NCBI GenBank assembly: GCA_027943335.1
Contig: BSBK01000526.1
Location: 7,501-71,500 of the forward strand
Direction: 5' to 3'
Source: Chamaecyparis obtusa
Taxonomy: Eukaryota; Streptophyta; Pinopsida; Cupressales; Cupressaceae
Length of the DNA stretch: 64,000 nucleotides
Part shown: positions 44,013-56,419 of the stretch, piece after piece
Numbering within the stretch: position 1 is the stretch's first letter
How the letters are laid out: every line of letters begins with the position of its first letter
Made by a program: the position numbers and the translations under genes
Notes under the pieces: model-generated
The model's input: only the letters and a program-made list of their open reading frames with translations
What the model was told of the DNA's origin: nothing
Database searches by the model: none

Positions 44013-46350
44013 CTAGGCACCTACATATCTATGTTTTGGATTGATGCATTCTTCATAGTTGTCAACAATGAGGTGACAAAAAAAGCATGAGTAATCCCTA
44101 GTGTTCAACATCCAATTGTGACAATTTGTACTCATAACTGAATGAAAAGATTGCGTCTTTTCTATCCTCTTGCAACCATACATAATTTTTCTATCCACAC
44201 TTGAACACATGTGCATATATTTAATATGAATTTAATTTTATAAATTTGAATAAAGAATATAAAATTTAAACAAGAATAAATATGTATATCACACATGCAT
44301 AATTTAGAAACATGTGTATAGCTTTTATCTCCCAAAATTATCTATGTGGTACTGCTTGAATCATTCATGATGATGTGTCATCCTCGTTTGATGTGAAATG
44401 TGTCCTGGACCATTCGACAACATCATGTGCATTTTTTATACAAATTCCCTTATAATTCATTTAATACTTTCGTAGAGCACGTTTGATGCAAGCTCCAACA
44501 CCATCATGTTCACCTTTTCCATTTCCACTCTCAAAGAAACTCCAGACATGTGGTATGTTTTCACTACAATGATATCTACATAGCACATAAAATGGTTTGG
44601 ATGATTTGAATTGTGCAGCACATCCATCTGACCAAACATTATGTTTATCAATTTTTATATGTCTTTCTTTCAAATTTGCAAAAACCATCTTGAAGCAGTG
44701 TTCTACATAATGAATGTCATTCTCTTTATCATCACTTATATAAAAATCATATTCCCTATTGATGACTCATGCTTCAAATGTGCTCTAAATACCAACCAAA
44801 TATAACTGAGCATGTCGATAGCACGCATGTACCATAATAGTAATCTACTCTAAAAAATAGTATTCTAATTGAACCACCTTTTGATGAACAAATGAATAGT
44901 TTTCTACAAAATCAACAACTGATAGAATAGCTCCAAGTGGGAAATTGTCTCTCAGTGTTTGGAATTTTTGTGCTTGTGACTTTGCAATAAAAGCATGTTA
45001 AATGTAGGGTTGAATCAATTTTTTAAATTCATACATAAATGCTCCAATAGTTAGCTCCTCTTAAACATATTCTAATCTTTTAGATTCTTTCCCAAATTTC
45101 ATTTCATTCTTTACATATTTGTAACTCTTGCAATTTATCATCTTTGTTACATGAATATTTTCATTTTTCAAAGGAAAAAGAGCCAAATTAGCACATGTTT
45201 CACATATTCCTTTTATGAAATTTATTTGACCAATTACATCATCTCTTTTGTTACATGAAATGGATGAGATCAAATCACTTCATCTAGTAGGAGGAGTATA
45301 TTCAAAAGAATAAGTGTCTTCTATGAACTTTTGAAAAACCTAATAGTGGAGATCAAATTCAATATGATAATGACAACAACAAGTTTCAAACACTTTTCCT
45401 ATTTTGACACAATATGGGTTCAATCTTTCAAACAATGTTTGGCCAATCTTTATATTAGGATTTGAACTAAAAAATGACACATGCATTTCATGTTGTGTTA
45501 TGTCCAACTAATGCTTTGTATGATGTTCATATTGATTAGCTCTGCAATTCTATGTCTAATAACATCTCTACTGTTTGATGAAGGATGAGTATTATCATTC
45601 CAAAATAATGTGACCAAATTCTTGATTCCCTCATCAATCCTATCAAAACAAGGAGCTCTACACATGATTTCCCAATTTCCTTCCAAGGTGCTATCATCCA
45701 AAAGAATTCTCCTCTTAACATATCATGATATTTTTTTCCTACTAAAACCAATCCAAGATGAAACTAAAGATATTTTTCTATTTCAGGGTATAGTGTTACC
45801 TACAATGGATGTCAACATAAGTCTTCTTGGAATGGTTTTATCTTTAGTTCAAGATTGATTCCCTACCCAATTCAAACCTTTCCTAAGATTTTCAATCATA
45901 TCAATTTTCATGTCAACAACTTTTCTCTTCTTTGATTTTGTTTCTATACCCAATAATTTTAATGCCTCTTGCAACTTTTTATTTATAAGTACAAATGAAA
46001 GAAATTGGGCTTGTTCAAGTGTTTCAAAATTATCAAATTTGGCCAATATTTCTCTTGCTACCTCATTCATTGACCTCTTCTTAGCAAGACTTAAAGGTTG
46101 GACATTAGAAAATGATCTCAATTTCTCCACATCCATTGTAAGTAAATGATCTAAGTTTCTATAACTAATATTTCTCTTTGTAGTTTGAGTTAGATCTATA
46201 AGTTCATCCATACCAGTAGGAGCATGTGATCCTGACCCTTCTCCAACATAAATTTCTTGAGCTTCCATACGGAGTGATCTTGACCCTTCTTCAACGTTCT
46301 TCAACTTGGCTTGACCCTCCTACTTGAGCTTCTCCTTCACCTTGACCATG
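44013..46350 (-). pseudogene. Putative DDE-like transposase of an unassigned family, decayed
   Basis: An ATG near 46350 (MVKVKEKLK, then a TAG) leads into a 151-codon open part at 45849-46304 with an N-terminal helical domain (LQEALKLLGIETKSKKRKVV). Further traces lie at 45498-45701. At 45061-45273 there is CNKRDDV and CETCANLALF, a Cys-rich region. The core then shows DFVENYSFVHQK (near 44905), YRHAQLYLVG, YDFYISDDKEND, HNVWSDGCAAQFKSSKPFYV (near 44620) and FFESGNGKGEHDGVGACIKR (near 44510). The end at 44013-44216 has a Cys cluster CFFCHLIVDNYEEC. I recall the DFAENY / SDG / GHGKGxxDG combination from uncharacterised plant and animal proteins; the Asp spacing (roughly 95 and 41 residues) would suit an RNase H-fold transposase. 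An intron between 44215 and 44340 is possible. Function is inferred, not shown. Confidence 0.5.
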
Positions 46351-46555
46351 TTGATTGCGAGATACATGCAAAAAAATGAATCAAATTAGAGAAAAATAGA
46401 GCATAGGTCCATAAAATTTGGGCACGTAAAATTAGAGGTAGATAGATTCATACCTTATTTTCTTTTCTAATAATATGTTAATGCAGCTTCATGATTTTTG
46501 TGTTCGGTACTAGGTGACCTTTTTCTTGCAAATTTTCTTTGTCTTCCCTTCTTGT

Positions 46556-46740
46556 TCCCCATTTTTTATCTCCAAAAAAATGTCTTCTAAAAATTTGGCA
46601 ATTGTAATTCTCTTCAAAAAAAAATGTCTTTGATAAAAACACCAATAGCAATTCTCCTCCAAAAAAATGCCTTTGATAAAAATACCTTGATAGCAATTCT
46701 CCTCCAAAAAAATGTCTTTCAAAAAATCTGAGCAATAGTG
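46556..46740. repeat. About four tandem copies of a 45-50 bp unit upstream of the transposase-like gene
   Basis: The units share CAATTCTCCTCCAAAAAAAT and GCCTTTGATAAAAA. They lie in the presumed 5' leader of the minus-strand gene; the repeating IFLEEN reading they give in translation is a by-product. Confidence 0.75.
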
Positions 46741-46904
46741 AAAAGTGTGAATTAAGTTGATTGAAATTGTGTAAAAAATGAAAAAAAAACATTTTATTTT
46801 ACATAAAATGTCGAAAAAAAGTTACATTAATTAGCCGACCCACTTTGGAAAAAGTAGTTCAGGTAAAAGTTTGGCGGGGCTTGTTCCCACCTGACTTTTC
46901 CCAA

Positions 46905-46983
46905 GGGGTCTTTGCATGAAGACCCCTTCGCACGAAGACCCTAGGATGGCTTCCTGTGAAGGGGGTCTTCGTGCGAAGACCCC
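46905..46983. repeat. Cluster of GGGGTCTTCG hairpin motifs (right cluster)
   Basis: GGGGTCTTCG-TG-CGAAGACCCC at 46962-46983 is a perfect 10-bp inverted repeat with a two-base centre. GGGGTCTTTGCATGAAGACC at 46905 is a near-perfect second copy, and CTTCGCACGAAGACC at about 46927-46941 a third. The left counterpart is 32125-32245. Confidence 0.75.
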
Positions 46984-47739
46984 AAACTTGAAAAAAAAAT
47001 CAAGATGAAAAAATAGAAACAAAAAAGAAATATTTCAAGGCCTAAAACAATGACCAAACAAGATGATGTTCTAAAATAAAAAATGCCAGACGATGCTACT
47101 TTGAGTAATCTTTTTAACGACTATAATTTTAATACATATTGAGTTCATTGTTATTTTCAAAATTAACTTTAATCAAACGTAGGTTGTTTGGTCATTCAAC
47201 AACCTGTCTCTTCGACACTTCAAGAAAAATAGTAACGTACAAAAAATAAATTATGAAAAATATGTAGGAAAAGCATATTTGTGTTACCTTTCTATCTAAA
47301 AAAGAAAAACTGAATTTATATATATATAGATCAAGTTAAAGTGATCCAAAAGAAGCTATGTCTAAATTACAATTAATCTCACTTTAGAAATTAATAAAGT
47401 ATGAAATATTGAACCAAAATGAATGAAACCAATTACATACATTAGATATTGAAGTTAACAATATAACCTTGAAAGAATTACATTGTTATCATTTTTGAAA
47501 AAAAGGTTATGCTAATCCAAGTGGCAGTCACTCCTTAAAAATGTTTTTTTTTCACACATACCACTTTTCGAAGGAGAAAGAAAAATGGATTCAAATCAAT
47601 TTTAATTTTAAAAAAAAAATATATTTAGAAACTAGAAAGAAAATTCTAAAAGACTCTAGTTTACATCATTTTTAAATTCCTAATAGTTTTGCGGCAATAG
47701 GTGTTTGAAAGTGAAGTTTTTTTTAGAATGTTGATCTTA
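46984..47739. other. AT-rich stretch without a recognised gene
   Basis: No coding or repeat structure that I can support. The right end of the putative DNA transposon should be within or just before this stretch, but I found no inverted terminal match to the 32046 end. Confidence 0.5.
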
Positions 47740-50180
47740 GTGTCAAAGTTGGCAAAAAAGTGGGACATGCTATTGTGGGATATCTGGGGGAGGATACCCC
47801 AAGTATAAAGAGTTAGGAATTGACAAGTTGGACCTCCTTTTGGTGGATTGGGACACCCCAGAGATTTTAACTATTGAGGTCATATCCCAAACCATTATCA
47901 AATGAAGTCACACTCATTTTTTAAGAGTATAACCAAAGAGTGTCCTCTTGGATGCATATCCTAAAGGGGAAACCATATTCTCTAGACCCTGAGTGGAAAA
48001 ACAATCCAAAGCCCAAGGAAAGCAAAAGGTTGACGATTTGTCCCAACCATCAGACCCGATACTAGAACCCCTCATGAGACAACTAAATGAATAATTAAAG
48101 AGGTCCAGAAACTTGGTGGAAGGAGCATAGGGCGGCATAACATTTGGCCTTAGAGCTACCCTGGTGGGCTCCTGATCCTTGAGAAGTACATCACCCTCTC
48201 TAGCCACCAGAATTGGTGCACCATTCATTGAGGAAGAAATTGAAGAAGAAGAAGAAGAGATAGCTACTACCAAAGCACCACTCCAATAGAGAAAGAAATA
48301 GAAGGCTAAGAAGCCTTCCCTAGACAAAGACCTAGGCCCAAAACTTGAGAATGTGGCTAAGGTCCATGAAGTTTCTTCCACCCCCTCTCCTAAAATAGAA
48401 AATGCTCTAGAGGATCCATTGGTAATCTCACAAACAAATTTTGATGATTTATTATACCTCGACAAATAGGGAATAGGATACAGATACCCTCCAAGAGGCT
48501 ATGACTATTAAAGAGGTGTGGAAGCACTCTCAAATATAGGAAGAAGAGCATCGATAGAAAGAAGAAGAAGATAAGATTGTCGAGCATTCTCGCCTCCATG
48601 TAGTGGAAAAATACAAGAAAAGGGCGGAGGAAGAAAGGATTAGCATCAAAGAAGAAAAGAGAAAGGAATAGGAAAATAAAAGGATTGAGGAGCATTCATT
48701 GACCTCTGGGAAAATTGGACCTTCATTATTAATCGTACCCCCAGTATTCATGTCTCAATCCCAAATAGGTGATCAAGACCCATTTCCTCCCCTCGACACA
48801 TGTGAAGTAGAAATCCCTTCGAGACTTTGGTAGGAGGAAGTTCACACTAAATCAGCTCCCCCATACATAAAAGATATCTCATAAGATAATAAAGGGATGG
48901 GATGAGGAGAAAACATAAAAAATAATCCCAACAATAATGTTAAAGAAGTAACAATAGAGAGACTAGAACAAATGCTTGCAGAAAACCTCACAAGTCTAGA
49001 AATAATAGTAGGCGATACACAAGGCCCACCACAATGGTTAGCGGAATTCTGGAGGAGGAAAAGGATAATATAAATGTCATCTCCTCTTTCTCTATCTGAA
49101 ATATTATCAAAAGAGATGGTGATGAAGATTCCAAAGAAGGCTCGCACCTTCCATACCATCCAGAGGGGTCTAGGTGGGGACATGGTGGCAATTGTGGTAG
49201 ATCCACCAAAAAATGGGGAAGAATCCAAATTAACAATAGAGGAATATACTATAATAAATATTCCCCAGGGCCAATGAGACCAGAGAGGAGAGATAGACCT
49301 CCTTAATGATGTAAGTTGAGTCATCCATGAATAGTACAAAAAGGAGTATCAAAAGAAGAAAGAACTTCAAACCTCAGAGTCAAATATCCAAAGGCTCTTA
49401 ACAAAATTAGCATCCCCTCTCTCTTCTACAATGTTAGGGCCTTCCACCTCTGGAACACCACTCCCACAAGGAAATATGTATGCACTTCAGGTAATGAAGA
49501 AGAAGGTGCTAGTCGTAGATGAATGGATCACTAAATAGTTGGGGATAGTGAGAAATTTTCTATCTGAATCCCTCGTAGATCTATTTGAGGCCCACAATGT
49601 TATTATCTAGCTTAATAAGATCATCCTATCTTGGAAGGTCGATAATAAGAAGTATGAAGAGTGGAAGGACCATCTTAGATAAATTTTGGGCCTAGGAGAG
49701 GACAATTTGGTCGAAACAAAGATTTTGGGGAATGAGCTTTATGAGTTCTCAAAGACCCAGTACATTAGACTTTCCTTGAGAATCAAGACAAGGAAGAAAT
49801 TGGTAAAGGTCTTGGACACTCACATTACTGCAATCCAATGTCCCATGGACCAATATATTGTATTTGTTCAAGAGGTTACATCAACAAACCCAATGAGCTT
49901 AGACACATATACTCCCATTAATCTTTATTAATTAAATTTGATGAGTTGGTTGATGTGTAATACTGATCACCAAAACATTTTGATAGTATGATTATTAGGA
50001 AGCTTTCCCAACTTGTACTAACAGCTCACGACACCATGAGAACCTCCTTCAAGATGAAGACTAAATTAGAAGATGAAGGAGACTATCTTGATGAGGCTAA
50101 AAGTCACATGGATTGTTTGAAGGAGGTGGATGAGGAAGGCATAATTAAAATATTAGAAGCCTTCAAGAAATTTCAATAAC
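47740..50180 (+). pseudogene. Decayed gene of unknown function, charged and helix-rich
   Basis: Plus-strand translation can be followed across frames: YPKYKELGIDKLDLLLVDWD near 47800, a Pro/Ser/Glu-rich part near 48250-48420, a Lys/Glu coiled-coil-like part (VEKYKKRAEEERISIKEEKR near 48600), then longer open pieces at 49074-49277, 49686-49931 (YEFSKTQYIRLSLRIKTRKK, ITAIQCPMDQYIVFVQEVTS) and 49988-50179. Many stops are TAG. I do not recognise a domain. The layout resembles the extra or accessory ORFs of plant LTR elements such as Z ORF2, which is an inference. Minus-strand frames here are shadows. Confidence 0.45.
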
Positions 50181-52828
50181 AATAAATTCTCCAGGTGTCG
50201 ATATTTCTCTCACGATGGACCAATATTATTTCATTCATTATTCTTTGAGCACAAGCTCTTGGAGTCCAGAGTTTTGAAATTCATTATTTATTTATTTTTT
50301 ATGGTTTTCCATGTTGATGCTTTTCTGAGAGCTAACTGACCATCATCCTAGATTTTTGTTCGAGGCATTTTGTCACAGATTGAGTAGGTATAGTACAACC
50401 TAAAAATAAAAGGAGAAAGGTAAGAGACTACAGATGTCATCCCAACTCCTAAGGTGTCGATCCATCATTTAACACCTAATGTGTACAAGGAGGGAACTTG
50501 GAGACATGGATTCGTTGCTCCATTTATGGAGCTCATAGCTCAAGGAACTTGGAGTATATAGTCACATCCACATGTATGATGGTATCTCCTCAATGATTGA
50601 ACCCACGGATTCCCTTTCTCCCCTTTCTCTATTCTGTCATTTTTGGTCATTGTAATATAATGGAGTTCTAATAGTGCAAGTAGTACCAACTGTGAATATT
50701 GTATTTAATGTAAATAGATAGGTTGTATAGGGTGTAGATCCCAATGTAGTTAATGGGTCTTGTCTATAAATAAGAAGTCTGGTGTTATTCCGAGGTTCAA
50801 AAGAATTGATGATTTTGTTGTTCATAGAGATTATTGCACTATTTCTCTTAGTTTATTTGTTCTATTAATTTTCATAGATTAATGCTCCCTTGGAGCCATG
50901 GATGTATCAACTAGTGTTTCTGGTCTTGAAAGCTAATGAAGGAAGATTACCTTTGGTTCTATACTTCAAGTTGTCTCCAATTTCAGATTTAGCAAATATC
51001 TTTCATGTTGTATGCTTCCTTTTGTCCTATGCTCAAAGTTTTAGGTAGTTAAATGAAATGATTTTTTCTCATTGCTAATATGTGTTTTAGTTGATGGTCA
51101 TGCATGTGTTAGTATGGTTACCAATCCTTTATTTTGAGCATTGTTGATGTTTGGGAGTTTATAATATGACTATAGGTAGATGTTTACTCTAAATTTGGTC
51201 CATCTTTTATCCTTTCTTTTTTTAAGATAATGATTACTTACAGGAAACCTTATCCCCATTCTAAGTCTCTGATACTTGATGAGTTTAAAACCAATAGGCC
51301 CCTTATTATAAAATAGTCACTCACCCAACTAAACCATCCCTACACTATCGTGACCCGACTACCAGATTCTTGGAGGCCAAGAGAGATCACTCTTCGGTAA
51401 ACCTCTTCAATAAAGTTGGTCGGTACTCCTGTGCCTAGTGAAAAATATCACCCTATTAACGAGGCTATCACAAAGTCCCATCAACATACTTATCAACCCT
51501 TAATCCCTAACATTGGAAATAAAATTGGAAACCCTTAATCGTACAAATGAATCTCTAAAATAGATAAATTAAAAATATTGTACATTAAATTAGAAACTGT
51601 TGAATTTTTTAATCCGTAAATAGTGACTTTGAACTACTCCCACATTGAACTGGGTAAGGACACCAAGATGGTGTGCAAAAAGGGGGGTATAAGTGGCCAC
51701 TTTTTTTCTGAAATCAGGTAAACTTGAACTTGAAAGAGAAATTGGAGGGTCTTGCACTCAAAATTAGAAGATGTGTAAAGAATAAGATGTATAGTAATCT
51801 GAATCTAGTTTCTAAACTACTAAATTGTTTTAAAAATGGATAATATTAAGAGGATCAAACCCTCTAGGCACAAAAAACTATTCCTGGTTTTTTTAGAAAA
51901 ACATAACATAGTTATTTTTGTGCACTCAACAAAAGATATGGTTAGATTTAATATTTTGGAAAACCATTTTGTAGGATGGTACATAAGAATTAGATCTATA
52001 AGTTGTGTATTTTTTCATAATTTTTTTTTGAGTATATTTATTTTATGATTTTTTGAAGTGACCACATCCTGAAAATATGGTACCTATTCATGCGCTGGAC
52101 ATAACTTGCATAAAAGAAAAGAAATCTTTTTTCTTAAGTGTATAGATTCAAGTGTAGAACAATAATATGTAATTTGTTTTGCAATTGGTTGAGTAGATCA
52201 GAAGTTATCAAAACAATGGTAGACATATGTCTGTGAGGCCTGTCAAGGCACTGGTAAAGAAAAATAAATATCTCTATGTTAATGTTGTCCAAAAATTGAG
52301 AAATTTAAATATGGTTAGAAAGATGAGAAGATGTGTAAGATTATGGTGGTAATTTTAGAGATACCCTCTTGGTTATTTGTAAACCTGATGAGGATGAAAT
52401 CAATAATTCATGTTAGAAGATGAAAAAATGTGTAAAGGGACTAAAATGGAGGGGAAATGGGATTTCAAGCCTTAGGATCGTTTACTAATCCTTTTTCCAA
52501 GCCTAAAATGCCTACGGGTTTTTGTGTTCCTCATAACCCACTTGGGTTTTTAAAAGAAAAAAGTACATTTCAAAATTTTCAAAACCCATAAATGTTTTGT
52601 AGATGTAAATAAATGCAATTTATGTTTTATAGAACACGTATAGATTATAAATACATCAAAACACATGGTACTAAATTATGAATAGACTAAATTTATGTAT
52701 ATAATATATGTCTATGTTTGCATATATGCATAACTATAGTTTTATATACATATAAATGCATGCCTCTTCTCGTTTCCTCTCTCTCTCTCTCTCTCATATC
52801 TCCATATCCCACTCTCTCATCTTCTCTT

Positions 52829-52862
<34 letters not shown>

Positions 52863-52912
52863 CACCCATCTCCTTGTCATATTCTCTCTATGCCCTCCCT
52901 TTCTCCTTATCC

Positions 52913-52963
<51 letters not shown>

Positions 52964-53364
52964 TGGATTCGTATTTTAAAGAATGTGTACAGGTTATGGA
53001 GAAGTACAGTTGAACCTCTAATTTTTCATAACTTGTATGGTTTATGAGGAAATGTTAATGTTGGTCTTAGGTTTCCATAACCCTTACGTGTTATGATAAA
53101 ATCTATATAATATATTCCCAATAACCTAGAAACTAGCACTACAAGTTGTTTGAAGGTTCCACTACACTGTTTGGCATCAGTTTTCAGGATAGTAATGGGT
53201 AGGTTTGCATTTTTTGTCAATTTTTCTTTGAACTGATTGATTTTTTTTAGTTTTTGGTTTCTTACTTTAGATTATAATAAAATGATGTTCATTTTTTTTT
53301 CTTTCTGTTTGATTATGGATTTTCATCATGATGTTATGTACATAGGACAATCAATATTAATGCA
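50181..53364. other. Gene-free stretch with microsatellites
   Basis: Apart from the possible LTR near 50400-50900, I see no coding signal. CT repeats occur at about 52778-52794 and 52914-52961, and a TA run at 52841-52862. The part from about 51650 may be the 5' region of the transposase-like fragment at 53365. Confidence 0.5.
50763..50776 (+). promoter_or_regulatory. Possible LTR-type TATA box
   Basis: CTATAAATAAGAAG lies about 600 bases after the decayed gene, downstream of a purine-rich tract (AAAAGGAGAAAGG near 50410). This could be the promoter of a plus-strand 3' LTR spanning about 50425-50900; no partner LTR was found. Confidence 0.3.
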
Positions 53365-54268
53365 ATGGGAAAGAACAAGAGAGGAACAAATAAACAATGA
53401 GAGGTAGAAAAGATAAGACAAAGGGAGCATATGAGGAGATTACATGGAGGTATGTCATCTAATACACCTAATGATAGTGATGAACATGTAAAAATCCAAA
53501 TTGACATGATAAATGCATCTAATGCACCAAATCAAAATGATCAACAATGCACCAATTCAAATGCACGTAATGAATGCAATGACCATTTCAAATCAATGTG
53601 ATGAATGCACCTAATGAATTTGAAGAATATACACCACTTCAATTTGATGAGAATAACACACATAATGCACCTAATGAAAACCAAGAGCATGCACGTACCT
53701 TAACATCCCCTAGAATAATTTGTAGAAAATCAAAGTTTCTAATTGACATTGATGAAAATATTGTGAGGCCAATGCATGATAAAATTACCAAAAAAACTTG
53801 TAGAAGAATGGTTAAAAGAATTTGGAATAACTATTTTAAAAAGTTAAACCAAAGTGGAAGATGCCAATTTGTTGTTGAAATGATTAAAAATCTGAAATTT
53901 AGAGAGATAATAAGAATTTTGGGATTAAGAAAAACCAAAAATAGTAGTGAAATAACTATTGTGAGAAATCTATTTGATGCATACCAAGCCATTGGGATGA
54001 AAGAACGTAAAAAATGCTAATGTTACTTGACGTGTCCTCACATCAACCATAATGGGAAAGGAAAGGAAAAAATCTCATTTATTAATAAAAACAAGAAAGT
54101 CATTAAGGATAAGTAGAAAAACATTACGCAATGCCTTAGATAGGCAAGAGAAAATTGGGGATCCTAACAATAATTCTCTTTAGGAATTCTTGGGTAGACT
54201 ACCACGCAAGGAAAAGCTTGTTGTTGATGCAATAAGAATGTTAATTTATAAATTTTTATTGGAAGTCT
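53365..54268 (+). pseudogene. Transposase-like N-terminal fragment (copy 2), truncated by an LTR
   Basis: The ATG at 53365 opens MGKNKRGTNKQ, like MGNKRNRTKK of copy 1, followed by an Asn-rich low-complexity part. An open frame at 53598-54020 contains KKTCRRMVKRIWNNYFKKLN, QFVVEMIKNLKF and REIIRILGLRKTKN, matching in pattern KMHCKKLWDEYF and LELLGVDNKK of copy 1. Coding traces continue after 54020 until the Z-family LTR cuts in at 54269. The catalytic part is missing. Confidence 0.5.
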
Positions 54269-55470
54269 TGTTTGGGAAAGTGAGATACTGAGAGGGGGAG
54301 TGAATCAAAATCTTTAGACTTTTACACTTTGAAATCAATTCAACATATACATCGCAAACATAAGATTCAATACTAAAATGAATCTAACATGCTAATAACA
54401 TCCATGAAATGAAACACATAACATAAGTATTTTTCAACCCAAAAACCCTTGAAAGGTAAAACTGGGGTGGGGATGACACCCACAAATCATCACTACTACA
54501 ACAATAAAGTGTGCATGTTAGGGCTACAAAGTTTTGATCACTTATGGTAATCTACCCTATGAGGGGTCTGCCCTACTAAGAGCTTACAAACTTATACAAT
54601 CTACCTTGATTAAAGGATTGAACACTTACAACTAAGTAAGCACTTTGTTAAGAGATTTACAAAGGCCTGTTAGGACCACTCTATTAAGAGAATTACACTG
54701 ATTCACTTGCTAGAATGTATTAGTACCCGATCCTTTAGTTTTCACTTCAAATGTTGATAACAGATCTCCTATTTCCAATACTTATCTGATCTCAAAATCA
54801 AATAATGCTATGTTCTTTCCTTCACTGCTCTGCTCGATCACTTTGCCTAATTTATGCATGTAACAATCAAAACACTTCTTCCTTCTGCATACCTATGAGA
54901 TCTCCTAATTGTTTCAATAATAGGTTTTTGATGTCACCTTATATAGACAATTGATCAAGCTTCTAGATCAAGATCAACGATCTAGATTCATCACTTATAC
55001 CTCTTAAGTATTCATTTTATTGATTGGTTGTATGGCTTGCATAGGGATCAATGATTGAAATCATGATGAGTAATCAACTCCTTAATTATCTCAAAAATCA
55101 TTAAAACATGCATAGAAGTTAGTCAAAATGGTTTACCTAGGTGTTTGTACCATTCCAAACACATATACCAAAAAAATTTCACTCGGCATATGAAGTATCT
55201 GGTGCTTGGTTAAAACTGCTCTCCATATAGTGGCACTTTTCACTCACTCTTCTATACAACTCGGCATGTATACTACTTGGTAACTACTGGGGTACTCAAA
55301 AACCTCTAATTTGCTCAGAAGTAACTACTGCTCAGTACATATATAAAATACAAGTCTATACATTACTTGGCCTTAGTAGGATGGCTTATTCACAGTGATG
55401 ACTGACCAACTCTACCTTGTTAATGACTAATTATTTGACACTAATAGAAAACATGACTTGGAGATCAACA
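54269..55470 (-). repeat. Z-family LTR (3' LTR), with 58 bp of internal sequence
   Basis: In plus orientation it runs from TGTTTGGGAAAGTGAGATAC to GGAGATCAACA, 1202 bp, and resembles the Z LTR at 12622-13668. A polypurine tract follows to the right (minus AAAGGGGGAGAT, 55471-55482), so it is a 3' LTR whose internal part was cut at 55528 by the chromovirus. Confidence 0.75.
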
Positions 55471-55528
55471 ATCTCCCCCTTTGACATTAGTGGAAAAAAC
55501 ACGTTGTCATGACTTTACATTACATAAC

Positions 55529-56377
55529 TAATGAAGGGTGCTCCCCTTAATACCACAAGCACATAACAGAAATAGAGAAACAACAACAATATGCAAGAAC
55601 AAAAAATGGACTTCTTATTATCTCCACAAATGTGGAATTACAAACTTTCAGAATTACAATATGCAAAGCCTCGTGGGCATTCCCTTACAATATTCTACAA
55701 GACAAAGTCTTGAATCAATACCCAGATCTCTACCCAGAACTGCCCTAGACAACACTACGGGCATTCTTTATATAGGCATTTTCCACCGCCCAAGAAGGTT
55801 CCAAAAATTTAGCCCTTAGGGCCAACCAAACTTAGAATTATTTTATTTTTCAATTTATTACATCAAATTTGGCTCAAAATAAATTTTGAAACCCGAACAT
55901 AAATTTTGAAGGAAAATTATTTTCTGCCATTTCAGGTGGCCCGACTTCTGGAGACCATAACTCATCACTAGTTGACCTGATGGACTATTATAACCTCATT
56001 TTGGAAAGGCCATGAAGTGCTCTATAGGCTTGAATCGTGCAAGTGCCTCTCACCAAAGTTTTCAACCTAATCCGAGGCCTCTAAATCCTTCTAAACTAAG
56101 TTCAAATTTTCTATACCCTGCTTCCAATACCAAAAATCTTCAATATCTTCAAAACTAGACCTGATCTAGCCATGAAACTTTACTGGTAGGCTGATATGAC
56201 TGAGATGAACCTCCACATGTAAAATCAAAACATTCTGAGATCGTATGACCAACTTACTAAAAATAGAAAGTTTCCATAAATAGCAGCTCTACACAAGATA
56301 ACCCTTAATGAATACAAAAATATAAATATTTTTGGGTGATGCAAGATTGTTCTTACACCTAGGATGCTCCTGCATCA
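55529..56377 (-). repeat. 3' LTR of G1, 849 bp
   Basis: Plus orientation TAATGAAGGGTGCTCCCC to GCTCCTGCATCA; the first G has become A. It aligns with 61019-61866. Confidence 0.85.
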
Positions 56378-56419
56378 GACACCCGGGGTAATTTGAGAAG
56401 TGACCCCATCATGTCTTAG

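Noticed and set aside
48390..49339. Long minus-strand ORFs rich in Phe, Leu and Ser
   Set aside because: Shadows of the Lys/Glu-rich plus-strand decayed gene; reverse-strand reading of AAG/GAA codons gives Leu/Phe/Ser.
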